Shown: one piece after another, positions 9,002-19,135 of the stretch
Layout of the letters: each line of letters starts with the position of its first letter
How positions within the stretch are numbered: the stretch's first letter is position 1
Source of the DNA: Puniceicoccaceae bacterium
Lineage (GTDB): Bacteria; Verrucomicrobiota; Verrucomicrobiia; Opitutales; Coraliomargaritaceae
Reading direction: 5' to 3'
Assembly: GCA_902587165.1 (NCBI GenBank)
Contig: CACIKF010000003.1
Location: forward strand, 1-64,000
Length of the DNA stretch: 64,000 nt
Position numbers and translations under genes: made by a program
The notes under the pieces: model-generated
What the model was told of the DNA's origin: nothing
Database searches by the model: none
Seen by the model: only the letters and a program-made list of their open reading frames with translations

Positions 9002-10603
9002 ATGCATCTTCGGCTCTACATTCTATTACTTGCATGCGCTGGCCTAGCAGGCTGCGGACAAAACCAATCAAACGTTGAAAAGGGTAATGCCGAGCAGGAG
9101 CTCTACATAGGGATCGGTACTGAGCCGGAAGGTCTAGACCCACACATCGTCACAGGCGTAACCGAGCACTACGTTCTACTTTCGCTCTTTGAAGGGCTCA
9201 CAACGGTGCACCCCGAGACCCTTGCCATCGAGCCTGGCGTCGCCCTAAGCTGGGACATCTCCGAAGACGGCCTTCGCTACACCTTCAAACTCGACCCCGA
9301 AGCTCGCTGGTCCAACGGCGATCCACTCACCGCCGAAGCATTTCTATTCGCTTATGAGCGCATCCTCACCCCCGCGATGGGCGCTCCCTACGCCTACATG
9401 CTATACTGTATACGCGGCGCTGAAGCGTTCAATAAAGGCGAACTCTCTGACTTCGCTGAAGTCGGTTTGAGTTCGCCCGAACCGTATACCCTCATTATCG
9501 ACCTGGAAGCCCCCACCCCTTACTTACTCAGCCTGCCGACTCACTATACCTGGTTCCCCCTACATGAGCCGACCGTGCTCGCCAACGGCGATATGACCTC
9601 CCGTATCTCTAAATGGACGAAGCCTGGCAACATGGTTAGCAACGGCCCTTTCACGCTCGAGACTTGGCGGCTTAATCACTCCATCCATGTGACCAAAAAT
9701 CCCCACTACAACGCAGCCGAAACCGTGCAGCTAAACGGCATCCACTTTCTTCCCATTGCAACTGATGCGGAGGAGCGCGCCTTCCGCACGGACCAACTCC
9801 ACCTCACCAGCACCGTGCCCATCCCCCGCATCGACTGGTATCGCGAAAATCAGCCCGAGCGTATGCGCTTTGATTCCTACCTCGGAGTTTATTATTATCT
9901 GATCAACACCAAGCGTGGTCCTTTAAAAGACCCGCTCGTGCGCAAAGCCCTTGCCTATTCCATCGACCGCGAGTCACTCACCGAGCATGTGCTTAAAGCA
10001 GGGCAAAAGCCCGCCTACCATTTTACTCCACCCAACACGGGAGGCTACACAGCCGAAGTCAAACTACCCTACGATCCAGATCTCGCTCGCCAGTTACTAG
10101 CCGAGGCAGGTTTTCCAGGCGGCGAAGGCTTTCCGAAGTTTGAATTGCTCTTTAACACCAGCGAGTCGCACGCCACCATCGCCGTGGCCATTCAGCAGAT
10201 GTGGAAAGAAGAACTCGGCATCGAGATCGGTCTCTACAACCAAGAGTGGAAAGTCTACCTCGCCACACGTAAGACCCGTAATTTCGACATAGTCCGCGCG
10301 GCATGGATCGGCGATTACGTGGACCCTAACACTTTTCTTAGTCTTGTGACCAGCGACAACGGTAACAACCACAGTAACTGGGGCGAGTCCACATTTGACG
10401 ACTTGATTCGCCAAGCCGCCTCTGAGTCAGACCACGCTGCCCGCTTTGCACTCTTTCAAAAAGCCGAGGAAATACTAATCGACGAAATGCCCGTCATCCC
10501 GATTTACTTTTACGTCCGTAGCACACTAATCGACGAAGCCGTCAAAGGTTGGTATCCCAACATTCTCGACTACCACCCCTATCAAGATGTCTATTTGGAT
10601 TAA
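9002..10603 (+). CDS. Oligopeptide ABC transporter substrate-binding lipoprotein (OppA-like)
   Basis: A 533-residue family 5 extracellular solute-binding protein. The signal peptide ends in the lipobox LAGC at residues 15-18, so it would be lipid-anchored. The mature start contains LYIGIGTEPEGLDPHIVTG, the usual first strand of OppA-type proteins, and the family signature region is seen around residues 60-100 (WSNGDPLTAEAF). OppA binds peptides for import by OppBCDF, and some members bind murein peptides. No permease or ATPase gene is adjacent, so it is an orphan receptor here. Its stop lies one base from the stop of the convergent sufU. Confidence 0.94.
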   Translation: MHLRLYILLLACAGLAGCGQNQSNVEKGNAEQELYIGIGTEPEGLDPHIVTGVTEHYVLLSLFEGLTTVHPETLAIEPGVALSWDISEDGLRYTFKLDPEARWSNGDPLTAEAFLFAYERILTPAMGAPYAYMLYCIRGAEAFNKGELSDFAEVGLSSPEPYTLIIDLEAPTPYLLSLPTHYTWFPLHEPTVLANGDMTSRISKWTKPGNMVSNGPFTLETWRLNHSIHVTKNPHYNAAETVQLNGIHFLPIATDAEERAFRTDQLHLTSTVPIPRIDWYRENQPERMRFDSYLGVYYYLINTKRGPLKDPLVRKALAYSIDRESLTEHVLKAGQKPAYHFTPPNTGGYTAEVKLPYDPDLARQLLAEAGFPGGEGFPKFELLFNTSESHATIAVAIQQMWKEELGIEIGLYNQEWKVYLATRKTRNFDIVRAAWIGDYVDPNTFLSLVTSDNGNNHSNWGESTFDDLIRQAASESDHAARFALFQKAEEILIDEMPVIPIYFYVRSTLIDEAVKGWYPNILDYHPYQDVYLD

Positions 10604-10604
10604 A

Positions 10605-11054
10605 CTATTCAGTCGCGGCCTTAGCCTCGCCGCGTAGCGCCGCTTGATAGGTGTGCCAAGGCAAGGTCGCGCACTTAATCCGTGAAGGAAAATTTCGTAC
10701 GCCTGAGAGCGCTGCGACCTCACCTTGAACGTCAAGGGTGACCGTTTCTGTATCCGTTTTTAAAATACGGCTAACCGACTCCCGAATGGACTCGCCAATA
10801 GATATACTTTGTCCCGCTAAAGCCTCAGCCATGATCGACGCGCTAGCTTTACAAATCGCGCAACTCGCGCACTCGAATTGAATGGCCTCGATTTGATCCC
10901 CCGAAAGTTGAAGAAAGACTTCGATCCTATCCCCGCAGAGCGGGTTGTAGCCTTCGGCCTCGTGAGTGGCATTCGCAAGCGCGCCATAATGGCGAGGGCG
11001 CTTGTTGTGATCGAGTATGATCCCTTGATAGAGATCGTTAAGATCTTCGGACAT
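10605..11054 (-). CDS. sufU: Iron-sulfur cluster assembly scaffold SufU (NifU/IscU-like)
   Basis: SufU accepts sulfur from the cysteine desulfurase SufS in Fe-S cluster assembly. The three conserved cysteines are in [14 protein letters not shown] and IKCATLPW. The longer spacing and sequence around the second Cys mark the SufU subgroup rather than IscU. The start ATG at 11054 gives about 149 residues; a GTG directly after the upstream stop (11093) would add 13 unlikely residues. It follows the yyaL-type gene on the same strand. No other suf gene is in the window. Confidence 0.92.
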   Translation of the reverse strand: MSEDLNDLYQGIILDHNKRPRHYGALANATHEAEGYNPLCGDRIEVFLQLSGDQIEAIQFECASCAICKASASIMAEALAGQSISIGESIRESVSRILKTDTETVTLDVQGEVAALSGVRNFPSRIKCATLPWHTYQAALRGEAKAATE

Positions 11055-11093
11055 GAGTTGTGAGTATTGATTAAGGCTTGAATTGTGACGCAC

Positions 11094-13100
11094 TTACATA
11101 GGAAGCATCGCGGTGGCTAAATCATCCTCTGCTGCAAAGCATTGAGTGCCAAGGCAGACTTGAATCTGATTTGGCGATAAGTCCATACTTTGTTGGACAA
11201 AGGTGCGTCGCCAAGCTTTAGCAGCGAGGGCTTTGCGCAGGGCGTTCATATCGACATCCACTCCTACCTTGATCACTGCAACACCCGACTGGTAGGTGGC
11301 GGCGGCTTCGAGGCCATGAGCGACACCCGCAGCGACTTTGCCCGCATAGTCCGCATAAGCAGGTAAGGTGGCTTCAAGCTCGGCCGCGTAGCGACTGTCC
11401 CCAGTTAGCGCGTGGAGACCGCTGAGCGCGTGGAGCATGACTGAATTGCCCGACGGAGTGGCGTTATCGAACCACTCTTTACGACGGGCAACGGGGGTTT
11501 CAGCACCTTTCGCTGTAAAATAATAGCCGATACTGTGTTCGTCCGCGAAGTATTGCATCGCTTGACCGACGCAGGCTTGAGCGCGAGCTTGATAGATGGC
11601 AGAAGCACCGGGCTCGATCCAGTCGATTTTGGAGGCCACTGCAAGGCATGCCTCGGCGAGTAGAGCATAATCATGTAAGAAGGCGTCAACATTTGCGCCG
11701 CCGCTTTCGTAGTAAACTGCCTTCAGCTGGATTCCTTTTGAAGTTTCAGTGACGAGTTCGCTCCAAAGAAAATCAATAGCTTTACGGGCACGCTGCGTCC
11801 ACTTTGGGCGATCGAAGTAAAATCCTGCATCAGCGAGCGCGCGAATCATCATGCTGTTCCACGCATTATTGATTTTAGTATCTTTACCGGGAGGCACGCG
11901 CTCGGCCTCACGGTACTCGCGAAGTTGGCGGCGTGCATGGGCCAATTTTACACGAGCGGCAAAGTCTTCCTCAACAAGGGCAGGATTGCTCTTGCCATGC
12001 TCGAAGTTACCCTCGCCCGTGATGTTATAAGCAGCGCGCAGCTCGCGAGCAAGCGAAGGACCCAGTACGGAGTCGACCTGCTCGGGTGTCCACACGTAAT
12101 ATTGACCTTCTTCGCCCTCGCTATCAGCATCGAGCGCGGCATAAAAGCCTCCTTCAGGCGCGGACATTTCGCGATCAATCCAGCCTATAGTTTCTTCGAC
12201 CACGGTGGCGTAGAGTGGATCTTGCGTATCAAGCCAAGCACGGGTATAAGCATCGATTAGCAGAGCATTGTCGTAGAGCATCTTCTCGAAGTGCGGTATT
12301 AGCCAGTGGGCATCCACGCTATAGCGGGCAAAGCCACCGCCAAATTGATCGAAGAGGCCGCCGTGCGCCATAGCGCGTAGCGTAATGTGGCTTACTTCAT
12401 CAATCCGCGCGGCTAGACTGGGCTCGACTGAAGGGTGAAGTGCTCTCAGGAAATTAAGCGACATAGAGGGCGGGAATTTCGGTGCTTCGCCGAAGCCACC
12501 ATATTGGTCATCGTGGTTACCACAAATGCCCTGCGCGGCTTCGAGCAAACATTGGGGATTCCAATCGCTAGCAGCTCCCCCCGTGCTAGCGGCTTGAGTG
12601 CCCGCGAGGATGTTTTTTTGAATGGCCTCGGCGTTTTCGATCAGTTCTCCTTTGGAGCGTTTATAAAAATCGGCGATGCGCATGCAAATCTGTGGCCAGG
12701 GAATAAGCCCTAGTCCTCGGTCTTCGGGCGGGAAGTAGGTGCCACCAAAAAAAGGTCTCCCATCGGGCAGGCAAAAAACGTTAAGCGGCCAACCACCCTG
12801 CTGTTGGATCATCTCCACAGCCTCCATATAAATCTGGTCAATGTCAGGACGCTCCTCGCGGTCGACCTTCACACAAATGAAGTGTTTATTCATGATCCCA
12901 GCAATGTATTCGTCCTCAAAACTCTCGTGCGCCATGACGTGACACCAGTGACAAGCAGAATAACCGATTGACACCAAGAGTGGCTTACCAGAGGTCTCTG
13001 CGGCCTTGATCGCTTCTTGGCCCCATGGATACCACTCAACTGGATTAGAGGCATGCTGCTGCAAATAGAGGCTATTTTCCGTTGAAAGTCGGTTCGGCAT
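11094..13100 (-). CDS. Thioredoxin-domain protein, YyaL/SSP411 family (DUF255)
   Basis: About 668 residues from [16 protein letters not shown]. The N-terminal DUF255 domain is thioredoxin-like and carries the motif ACHWCHVM (CxxC) at about residue 46, followed by HESFED and a GGWPLNVF segment. The rest is an (alpha/alpha)6-barrel similar to that of N-acylglucosamine 2-epimerases, with [14 protein letters not shown] and [11 protein letters not shown] motifs. The family is widespread from bacteria to animals (SSP411/SPATA20), and its biochemical role is not settled. The start at 13100 is chosen because conservation begins here; an ATG at 13118 is also in frame. It precedes sufU with a 39-base gap. 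Confidence 0.93.
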   Translation of the reverse strand: MPNRLSTENSLYLQQHASNPVEWYPWGQEAIKAAETSGKPLLVSIGYSACHWCHVMAHESFEDEYIAGIMNKHFICVKVDREERPDIDQIYMEAVEMIQQQGGWPLNVFCLPDGRPFFGGTYFPPEDRGLGLIPWPQICMRIADFYKRSKGELIENAEAIQKNILAGTQAASTGGAASDWNPQCLLEAAQGICGNHDDQYGGFGEAPKFPPSMSLNFLRALHPSVEPSLAARIDEVSHITLRAMAHGGLFDQFGGGFARYSVDAHWLIPHFEKMLYDNALLIDAYTRAWLDTQDPLYATVVEETIGWIDREMSAPEGGFYAALDADSEGEEGQYYVWTPEQVDSVLGPSLARELRAAYNITGEGNFEHGKSNPALVEEDFAARVKLAHARRQLREYREAERVPPGKDTKINNAWNSMMIRALADAGFYFDRPKWTQRARKAIDFLWSELVTETSKGIQLKAVYYESGGANVDAFLHDYALLAEACLAVASKIDWIEPGASAIYQARAQACVGQAMQYFADEHSIGYYFTAKGAETPVARRKEWFDNATPSGNSVMLHALSGLHALTGDSRYAAELEATLPAYADYAGKVAAGVAHGLEAAATYQSGVAVIKVGVDVDMNALRKALAAKAWRRTFVQQSMDLSPNQIQVCLGTQCFAAEDDLATAMLPM

Positions 13101-13363
13101 ATCGTTTTTTATAAACAATTTAAGATATTTTTCTAGTCAGATTTTACACTCTGAATCTGTAGGTATAAGTGTTTAATATATTTAGTCGTTACTGTAAGCC
13201 TCGCCTAAAAACCTCAAGTCGGGATTTACTTTAGTCCAGATCGTTATCAGCAGTCAGTTGGCAGAGATTATTTAGACTACGCAGTCGGGGGATAGGAAGA
13301 AACATAGAAATTGCGTTGCAGGCAGTGCGCTCTGCTTCAATAGAAGAGTCTGTAAAAAGATAC

Positions 13364-15121
13364 ATGTCCTCGATTCGCATATTATCTGACCGGGTCGCCA
13401 ACCAAATCGCTGCTGGCGAAGTAATTGAGCGCCCTGTCGCTGTGGTCAAAGAGCTCGTCGAGAATAGTATCGATGCAGGTGCCACACGGATCGAGGTCGA
13501 GATTCGCAACGGTGGCAAATCTTACATTCGCATCGAGGACAACGGCAAGGGCATGAGCCCCGATGAAGCACTACTCTCGCTAGAACGCCACGCCACCAGC
13601 AAAATTCGCGAGGCGGCCGACCTAAACGTGGTTTCCAGCTTTGGCTTTCGCGGCGAAGCGCTACCCTCGATCGCGTCGGTCTCACGCTTTACCCTACGTA
13701 GTCGTGCTGAGGGCCGGGAACACGGCACCGAGATTAAAATTAATGGCGGCAAACTAATCGAAAAAAAAGACTGCGGCATGCCCGTCGGTACTGTGATTGA
13801 AGTCGCACAGCTATTTAACTCAGTACCTGCACGGCGCAAGTTCCTCAAGACTGATCCGACCGAGACCGCTCACATTAACTACAATACGCGGCTCTTTGCG
13901 GTGGCGCATCCCAGAGTCGCCTTCCGCGTGCTTGATAGTGGACGCACTATCTTCCAATCCCCCGCCTGCGAAGATCTGCGAGATCGCATAGCCGAGATCT
14001 GGGGGCGTAGCCTAGCTGACGATTTGATCTCCGTCGATGTGAGCGATCCCAAGACCGGATACCGATTGACTGGACTCACCGCCAAGCCAGGCGTCGGTCG
14101 TTCTACCCGCCGCGAACTTGTTACCCTAGTCAACCGCCGACCAGTCGACAGTCGCACACTCGGTTTCGCCGTGCTCGATGCTTATCATGGTCGCATCCAA
14201 AAAGGGCGTTATCCGCCTGCCTTTCTCTTTCTCGAAATCGAACCACAAGAGGTCGATGTCAACGTCCACCCCGCAAAGCGCGAGGTGCGTTTTCGAAACG
14301 ACGGCGCTATCCGTCGCTTTGTGCTCGGAGCAATCACCGACACCTTAGCGGCCGCGACCGTAGCCGAGCGCCCAAACGCGGAGTTAAGAGCGCCGGCAGC
14401 CAAAAATGAAATCAATCCCGTTCGACCTTCGAAACCTTCCGTCTCTCTAGGACCAATTTCAACGAAACCAAGAGCGGCCAAGACATCAACTGGGCCAAGA
14501 ATTACTGAATCACAAAAGCTGGCAGAACCTGCAAAAGTAAACACCACGTCATGGCGGCTGATCTCAATTTTGAAGAAGCAATACGGGCTCTTTGATACAC
14601 CGCGCGGACTCGTCATGCTGCACATCCGCTACGCCGACCAGCGAGTGCGTTTTGAGCGAATCTTGAAAAGCTACAAAGAAAGCGCGCCGCCAAGCCAAAG
14701 CCTACTCATCCCACAGGCCATCGAACTAGAACCGCTTGCCTCTGAGGCACTGCTCACGCACTTAGATTTGATCAACGAACAGGGCTTCCAAGTTGAAGAA
14801 TTCGGCCGTCATTTTTACCGCATAGAATCCTTACCCGCATGGCTAGAGCCAGAGCAAGCGGAAGATTTTATCCGCGACATGATCGACCTCCTCCGCCAGC
14901 GCGGAGAATCTCGCAAGCAAAGCGAACTCATTTGGGAATCGGTAGCCAAGCTAGCCGTCGGAGGCAGCTACCGCCTTAAGGACACTATGAGTGAGGCCGC
15001 CGTTCAGCAACTAGCCGAAACCCTAATCACTTGCGAGACACCTCATACCTCACCCTTCGGTAAGCCCACTTTTAACGAAATCACTTGGAGCGAATGGGAA
15101 CGCCGTTTTGGCAATGAATAA
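13364..15121 (+). CDS. mutL: DNA mismatch repair protein MutL
   Basis: MutL couples mismatch recognition by MutS to strand incision. The N-terminal GHKL ATPase is well conserved: [10 protein letters not shown], the ATP-binding Asn in [16 protein letters not shown], and [14 protein letters not shown]. The domain 2 signature [13 protein letters not shown] is at about residue 300. A Pro/Lys linker of about 50 residues leads to the dimerisation domain. There, the endonuclease motif DQHA(x)2E(x)4E is replaced by [13 protein letters not shown], starting near residue 420, and the Cys/His of the later zinc motifs are also missing. The start at 13364 matches the family N-terminus; an upstream in-frame ATG at 13316 adds 16 poor residues. 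Confidence 0.96.
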   Translation: MSSIRILSDRVANQIAAGEVIERPVAVVKELVENSIDAGATRIEVEIRNGGKSYIRIEDNGKGMSPDEALLSLERHATSKIREAADLNVVSSFGFRGEALPSIASVSRFTLRSRAEGREHGTEIKINGGKLIEKKDCGMPVGTVIEVAQLFNSVPARRKFLKTDPTETAHINYNTRLFAVAHPRVAFRVLDSGRTIFQSPACEDLRDRIAEIWGRSLADDLISVDVSDPKTGYRLTGLTAKPGVGRSTRRELVTLVNRRPVDSRTLGFAVLDAYHGRIQKGRYPPAFLFLEIEPQEVDVNVHPAKREVRFRNDGAIRRFVLGAITDTLAAATVAERPNAELRAPAAKNEINPVRPSKPSVSLGPISTKPRAAKTSTGPRITESQKLAEPAKVNTTSWRLISILKKQYGLFDTPRGLVMLHIRYADQRVRFERILKSYKESAPPSQSLLIPQAIELEPLASEALLTHLDLINEQGFQVEEFGRHFYRIESLPAWLEPEQAEDFIRDMIDLLRQRGESRKQSELIWESVAKLAVGGSYRLKDTMSEAAVQQLAETLITCETPHTSPFGKPTFNEITWSEWERRFGNE

Positions 15122-15154
15122 ATCTATACAACAACAATCCACCAAGACTAAACT

Positions 15155-16003
15155 ATGACACTACCCCATGATTCCTCCCCCGAAGATTGGCCACTTAAGG
15201 CTTATAAAAACCTCAGTTTCTTAAATAGCGACCCTGCTCGTAGCATCCGCGTACTTTGCGAGATGACGGAACCTGACCTCCGCTTCGCGGAGCAAAAAGT
15301 CAAAGATACCATTGTGCTTTTCGGCTCTGCCCGGACGAAAACGATCGAAGTTGCCGAGAAGGAACTCACTGCAGTCCAAGCCACGATCAAAGACCCTGAG
15401 AACCTCACGGCTCAAGAAAAGCAGAGCCTCCACCAAGCGGAGTGCGCAGTCAAATCTGCGCCCTACTATAATGCGGCGGTGCAGCTATCGGAGTCGTTGA
15501 CCCGATGGTCGATGAGTCTTCCTAAAGAACACCAAAGGCGTTTCCTAATTTGTTCGGGCGGGGGACCTGGCATCATGGAGGCGGCCAATCTTGGCGCGCG
15601 CAATGCAGGCGGCAAATCTGTAGGCCTCGGCATCAGCTTGCCCTTCGAGCAAGGCGTCAACGAATACATACCCGAAGAATTGAAGTTTGAGTTCCACTAT
15701 TTCTTTGTGCGCAAATACTGGTTCGTCTTATTAGCTAAAGCACTCGTCGCCTTTCCTGGCGGCTTCGGCACCATGGATGAACTTTTTGAAACACTCACGC
15801 TCGTGCAAACTAAGAAGATCGTGGAAGTGCCACCCATTGTCCTGTTCGGAAGCGAATTTTGGAATGAAGTCTGCGATTTCGGTGCGCTCGTCAAGTGGGG
15901 TACCATTTCGCCAGAGGATGTCGATCTATTCAAGATTGTCGATACGGTCGAAGTGGCGCACGACTACATAGTCGATTGCCTTACAAAACGGTTCTTGTCA
16001 TAA
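15155..16003 (+). CDS. LOG family protein (TIGR00730-like, Rossmann fold)
   Basis: A 282-residue protein with the two LOG signatures: GGGPGIMEAANLGA at about residue 133 and PGGFGTMDELFE at about residue 200. LOG enzymes release free bases from nucleoside monophosphates (cytokinin-type phosphoribohydrolase), and members were once annotated as lysine decarboxylases. The N-terminal 110 residues are longer than in the short LOG type and contain a helical, charged stretch, as in the larger bacterial subgroup. It begins 33 bases after mutL and may share its transcript. The natural substrate is unknown. Confidence 0.9.
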   Translation: MTLPHDSSPEDWPLKAYKNLSFLNSDPARSIRVLCEMTEPDLRFAEQKVKDTIVLFGSARTKTIEVAEKELTAVQATIKDPENLTAQEKQSLHQAECAVKSAPYYNAAVQLSESLTRWSMSLPKEHQRRFLICSGGGPGIMEAANLGARNAGGKSVGLGISLPFEQGVNEYIPEELKFEFHYFFVRKYWFVLLAKALVAFPGGFGTMDELFETLTLVQTKKIVEVPPIVLFGSEFWNEVCDFGALVKWGTISPEDVDLFKIVDTVEVAHDYIVDCLTKRFLS

Positions 16004-16023
16004 CGGATAACAAAGCAAACAAA

Positions 16024-17379
16024 TTAATGCTTTTCCATCACGATGTGCTGCACGTCGATCAGATCTGCGTCAAAGCCTGCCTCGCAATAACTTAGATAGT
16101 AGTTCCACTTGCGACGAAAAGCCTCATCAAAGCCAAGCGCGTCCACAGCCGACTTAGCGGCATTGAAACTCGCCGACCAACGACGGAGAGTTTCAGCGTA
16201 GTCGTGGCCGAAGGCTTCCATCTTAATCACCGTGGCTTCGCCAGCACTCGCTAGGTGCTCGCAGATTGCACTAGGCGAAGGCAAGTGCCCTCCTGGAAAA
16301 ATGTGTTTTTGTATCCAATCGCAACTCCGGCTATAGCTTTCATAACGTTCATCAGGAATCGTAATTGCTTGAATGACTGCGCGCGCCTTTGGCTTGAGCG
16401 ACTGACTAACAATTTGAAAATAACTGTCTAAATATTCGCGGCCGACGGCCTCAATCATTTCGCAGGAGAGAACGGCATCGTATTGACCTGTTTGAATGCG
16501 GTAGTCCTCTAGCACAATCTCAACTCGATCGCTTACGCCCTCGTGCTCAAACAGATTCTTAGCATAAGCGAACTGCTCTTCAGACAAGGTGATCGTTTTT
16601 ACGCGGCAGCCACGCTGCGCGGCACGGAGTGCGAGCGCCCCCCAACCCGAACCGATTTCGAGGATGGTGTCACCCTCACCCACGTCTGCCAGATCTAGCA
16701 TGCGGTCGATTTTATTAAACTGTGCTTGCTCTAGACTCTCCTCGAGCGACTGAAAGAGAGCGCTGGAATAAGTCATGCTCGGATCAAGGAAGGTTTGGTA
16801 AAAATCGTTACTTAAGTCGTAGTGCGCTTGAATATTTTTCTTACTTTGCTCCAGAGTATTGCGGCGCGCTTTGTGGTAGATGCGGTTGGCTTGTTTTGCT
16901 AGAATCGAGAGACCACGACCAATGCAGCCTAAATCTTTTTGATTTTTTGCAAGCAGAAGAAGTAGCCCAGAAAGGTCATGTGTATCCCAATCGCCTTCGA
17001 CGTAGGCTTCCCCAAAACCAATGCTTCCACCGGAGAGGACCTTATTAAAAAAATGTGGTTTTTTTATCTCAAGCTCAAGCACAGGAAAACTGCGATTGCC
17101 AACTAAAACTCGAACCCCACTGGGAAAAGTAATTTGTAAAGTACCTCCATGTAAATTGCGTAGGGTCCAAGCAAAGAAGCGCTCGAGTGGGCGGAGGCGT
17201 TTCCAAGGAACACTCTTAGCAGATACTGGAAGCACTCTCGAATTACCCCCGAGCGGACTGACTTGATCTAATTTGGCTTCCGGCCCCGTAGTATTTGACT
17301 GAACAATTTCCGGAGACTTAGACTCACTCGCTAGAAGCTGACTGTTTCCTATTAAGCTGTCTTGTTTCGAGGGATCCAT
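16024..17379 (-). CDS. Cyclopropane-fatty-acyl-phospholipid synthase family methyltransferase
   Basis: A 451-residue SAM-dependent enzyme that acts on double bonds of membrane-lipid acyl chains. After a non-conserved N-terminus of about 65 residues comes the family's small N-terminal domain (FGEAYVEGDWD). The catalytic domain has the SAM motif LEIGSGWGALALRA at about residue 236, and the family-specific SCEMIEAVG and DWIQKHIFPGGHLPS. The product could be a cyclopropane ring or a methyl/methylene branch. Its start overlaps the end of the DUF1295 gene by 28 bases, and the desaturase lies directly upstream, so the three are co-transcribed. It converges on the LOG gene. Confidence 0.93.
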   Translation of the reverse strand: MDPSKQDSLIGNSQLLASESKSPEIVQSNTTGPEAKLDQVSPLGGNSRVLPVSAKSVPWKRLRPLERFFAWTLRNLHGGTLQITFPSGVRVLVGNRSFPVLELEIKKPHFFNKVLSGGSIGFGEAYVEGDWDTHDLSGLLLLLAKNQKDLGCIGRGLSILAKQANRIYHKARRNTLEQSKKNIQAHYDLSNDFYQTFLDPSMTYSSALFQSLEESLEQAQFNKIDRMLDLADVGEGDTILEIGSGWGALALRAAQRGCRVKTITLSEEQFAYAKNLFEHEGVSDRVEIVLEDYRIQTGQYDAVLSCEMIEAVGREYLDSYFQIVSQSLKPKARAVIQAITIPDERYESYSRSCDWIQKHIFPGGHLPSPSAICEHLASAGEATVIKMEAFGHDYAETLRRWSASFNAAKSAVDALGFDEAFRRKWNYYLSYCEAGFDADLIDVQHIVMEKH

Positions 17380-18137
17380 GGGAAAAAGGCATTCGTCGAG
17401 GATTGGTATCGGCGGTAAGCCTCACCGCGACTATTGAGTGAGGACATCTCAGCATAGGGCACACCGGTCAAAAAACGAAGAAAAATGAACATGGCAATGG
17501 GACCGACCAGAGCGAACCCCACCGACGATGAACCCATAGCAAAAGCGAGGTAAGCGAACCAGTGCAACCATTCGAAAAAATAGTTTGGGTGGCGTGAGTA
17601 GCGCCATAGGTGATCCTGACAGACGCAACCTTTGTTGTCAGGATTGGAGCGAAAATTAGCTAATTGGCGATCAGCAATCCATTCCCCTAACATCGCAGAA
17701 ATCCCGATTAAAACGGCTAGGCTGTCTGTCCATGCCCAAACTGGTTGGGGATTTTGCATCGCGATGCTGACCGGAAATAAAAAAAGCGCGATAAAAACAA
17801 TTTGGGCTAAAAATAGAAAGAAAAAGTTTCGGGCAGACTGTATGCCCCAATGTTCGGCGAGCGCCTTGTAGCGCGGGTCCTCGTGCCCCGCGAAGACACG
17901 GTCTTTAAGCAGGTGAAAGCTGAGCCTAAAAGACCATAAAAATATGATTAATAAAACCGCCCATGAGCGAATGGATTCCAACTCCGCTACCGTATGATAA
18001 ACTAAAGCAGATAAGCCTAAGCCAGCAGTCCAAATAGTATCGACAATCGCCATGAGCTTGAGTTCGCGAGCGATAAGAAAGGCAACAGATGCCACAAAGA
18101 ATCCGATGCAGAAAAAACTAATCCAGAAGCCAAGCAT
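17352..18137 (-). CDS. DUF1295 membrane protein (steroid 5-alpha-reductase-like)
   Basis: A 261-residue integral membrane protein with about seven hydrophobic segments. The C-terminal signature LWRYSRHPNYFFEW (about residues 180-193) is the NADPH/substrate site typical of DUF1295 and of the steroid reductase/isoprenylcysteine methyltransferase superfamily. Members are predicted to reduce double bonds in lipids. The gene lies one base after the stop of the desaturase and overlaps the Cfa-type gene by 28 bases. This operon position suggests it acts on the same acyl chains, for instance reducing a methylenated product, but that is inference. Confidence 0.88.
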   Translation of the reverse strand: MLGFWISFFCIGFFVASVAFLIARELKLMAIVDTIWTAGLGLSALVYHTVAELESIRSWAVLLIIFLWSFRLSFHLLKDRVFAGHEDPRYKALAEHWGIQSARNFFFLFLAQIVFIALFLFPVSIAMQNPQPVWAWTDSLAVLIGISAMLGEWIADRQLANFRSNPDNKGCVCQDHLWRYSRHPNYFFEWLHWFAYLAFAMGSSSVGFALVGPIAMFIFLRFLTGVPYAEMSSLNSRGEAYRRYQSSTNAFFPWIPRNKTA

Positions 18138-18138
18138 C

Positions 18139-19047
18139 CTAGGATTCGATAGGCGGGGTTGCGTCAGCTTCTTCGTAGATTTTCTTAGGGTAAACTTTTA
18201 AATCCCAGACGAGGCCTAACTTTTCAAGCGCACAGAGCCCCCAATAGCTCATGTCAAACTCCCACCAATACATGCCCTGGCGTGCGGAGAGGGGCCAGCG
18301 GTGGTGGTTATTATGCCAGCCTTCTCCAAAGGTGAGCAAGGAGACCCACCAACTGTTGCGACTTTCGTCGTCGGTCACAAAACGCTTAGTGCCGACGATG
18401 TGAGTGACTGAGTTGACGCAAAATGTGACGTGATAGACCAAGACAGTACTAAGAAAGAAACCCCACATTACAAGCTGCAGGCCACTAGTGCCCAGCGCAG
18501 GGTAGAAAGCATTCAGTCCTGCACCGGTGACGAAAAGTAGAATGATTAACGAAAGCACTGGTAGAACATGGAAACGATCGATGAAGCGCAGCTCTGGATA
18601 CTTAGTAAGGTCTTTGATTCGATCATGCTGGATCGAACCGTAAGCACGACAGAGCACCCAGCCAATGTGCGCCCAAAAAGCATCCTTGGTCACTGGCGAG
18701 TGGATGTCTTCCTCCTTGTCGGAATGTTGATGATGGTGCCTGTGATTGGCTGCCCACCACATAGGGCCAAGCTGTGCGGATGAAGTGCCCACCCAGGCCA
18801 TGATGAACTGGAAGGTGCGGCTTGTTTTGAAAGCACGGTGCGAAAAATAGCGGTGAAAGCCAGCAGTCAGCGCGAAGACTCTGACTACGTAAGTCATCGC
18901 GAGCGCTACTACCGCAACCCAGCTGAAACCAGTAAAAAAGACTCCAATAGCGGCTAAATGCATGAAGAAAATGGGAGAAGATGCCATCAATAGACGGTTA
19001 TCCTCATCACGAAGAGCATGTTGTAAAATAGTTCGTATTTTTTGCAT
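18139..19047 (-). CDS. Acyl-CoA/acyl-lipid delta-9 type desaturase
   Basis: A 302-residue membrane di-iron desaturase of the stearoyl-CoA desaturase type. All three histidine clusters are present: HRYFSHR at about residue 65, HRHHHQHSD at about residue 103, and EGWHNNHHRWP near residue 240. Four membrane helices flank them. It would place a cis double bond in fatty acyl chains, providing the substrate for the Cfa-type enzyme two genes downstream. It is the first gene of the operon. The start at 19047 has no Shine-Dalgarno sequence. Confidence 0.95.
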   Translation of the reverse strand: MQKIRTILQHALRDEDNRLLMASSPIFFMHLAAIGVFFTGFSWVAVVALAMTYVVRVFALTAGFHRYFSHRAFKTSRTFQFIMAWVGTSSAQLGPMWWAANHRHHHQHSDKEEDIHSPVTKDAFWAHIGWVLCRAYGSIQHDRIKDLTKYPELRFIDRFHVLPVLSLIILLFVTGAGLNAFYPALGTSGLQLVMWGFFLSTVLVYHVTFCVNSVTHIVGTKRFVTDDESRNSWWVSLLTFGEGWHNNHHRWPLSARQGMYWWEFDMSYWGLCALEKLGLVWDLKVYPKKIYEEADATPPIES

Positions 19048-19135
19048 ATTAGTATGAGTTGAAAAAACGTTCCCTTACAAACTAACTTACAACAAAGATC
19101 AAGTAAGGCAAGTTACTGCAAGACGATCTTGTCAT

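Noticed and set aside
13101-13363. CAGATT/AATCTG inverted repeat in the yyaL-mutL gap as a regulator site
   Set aside because: The repeat is only 6 bp with a 10-base spacer, and it lies in AT-rich DNA where this is expected by chance.
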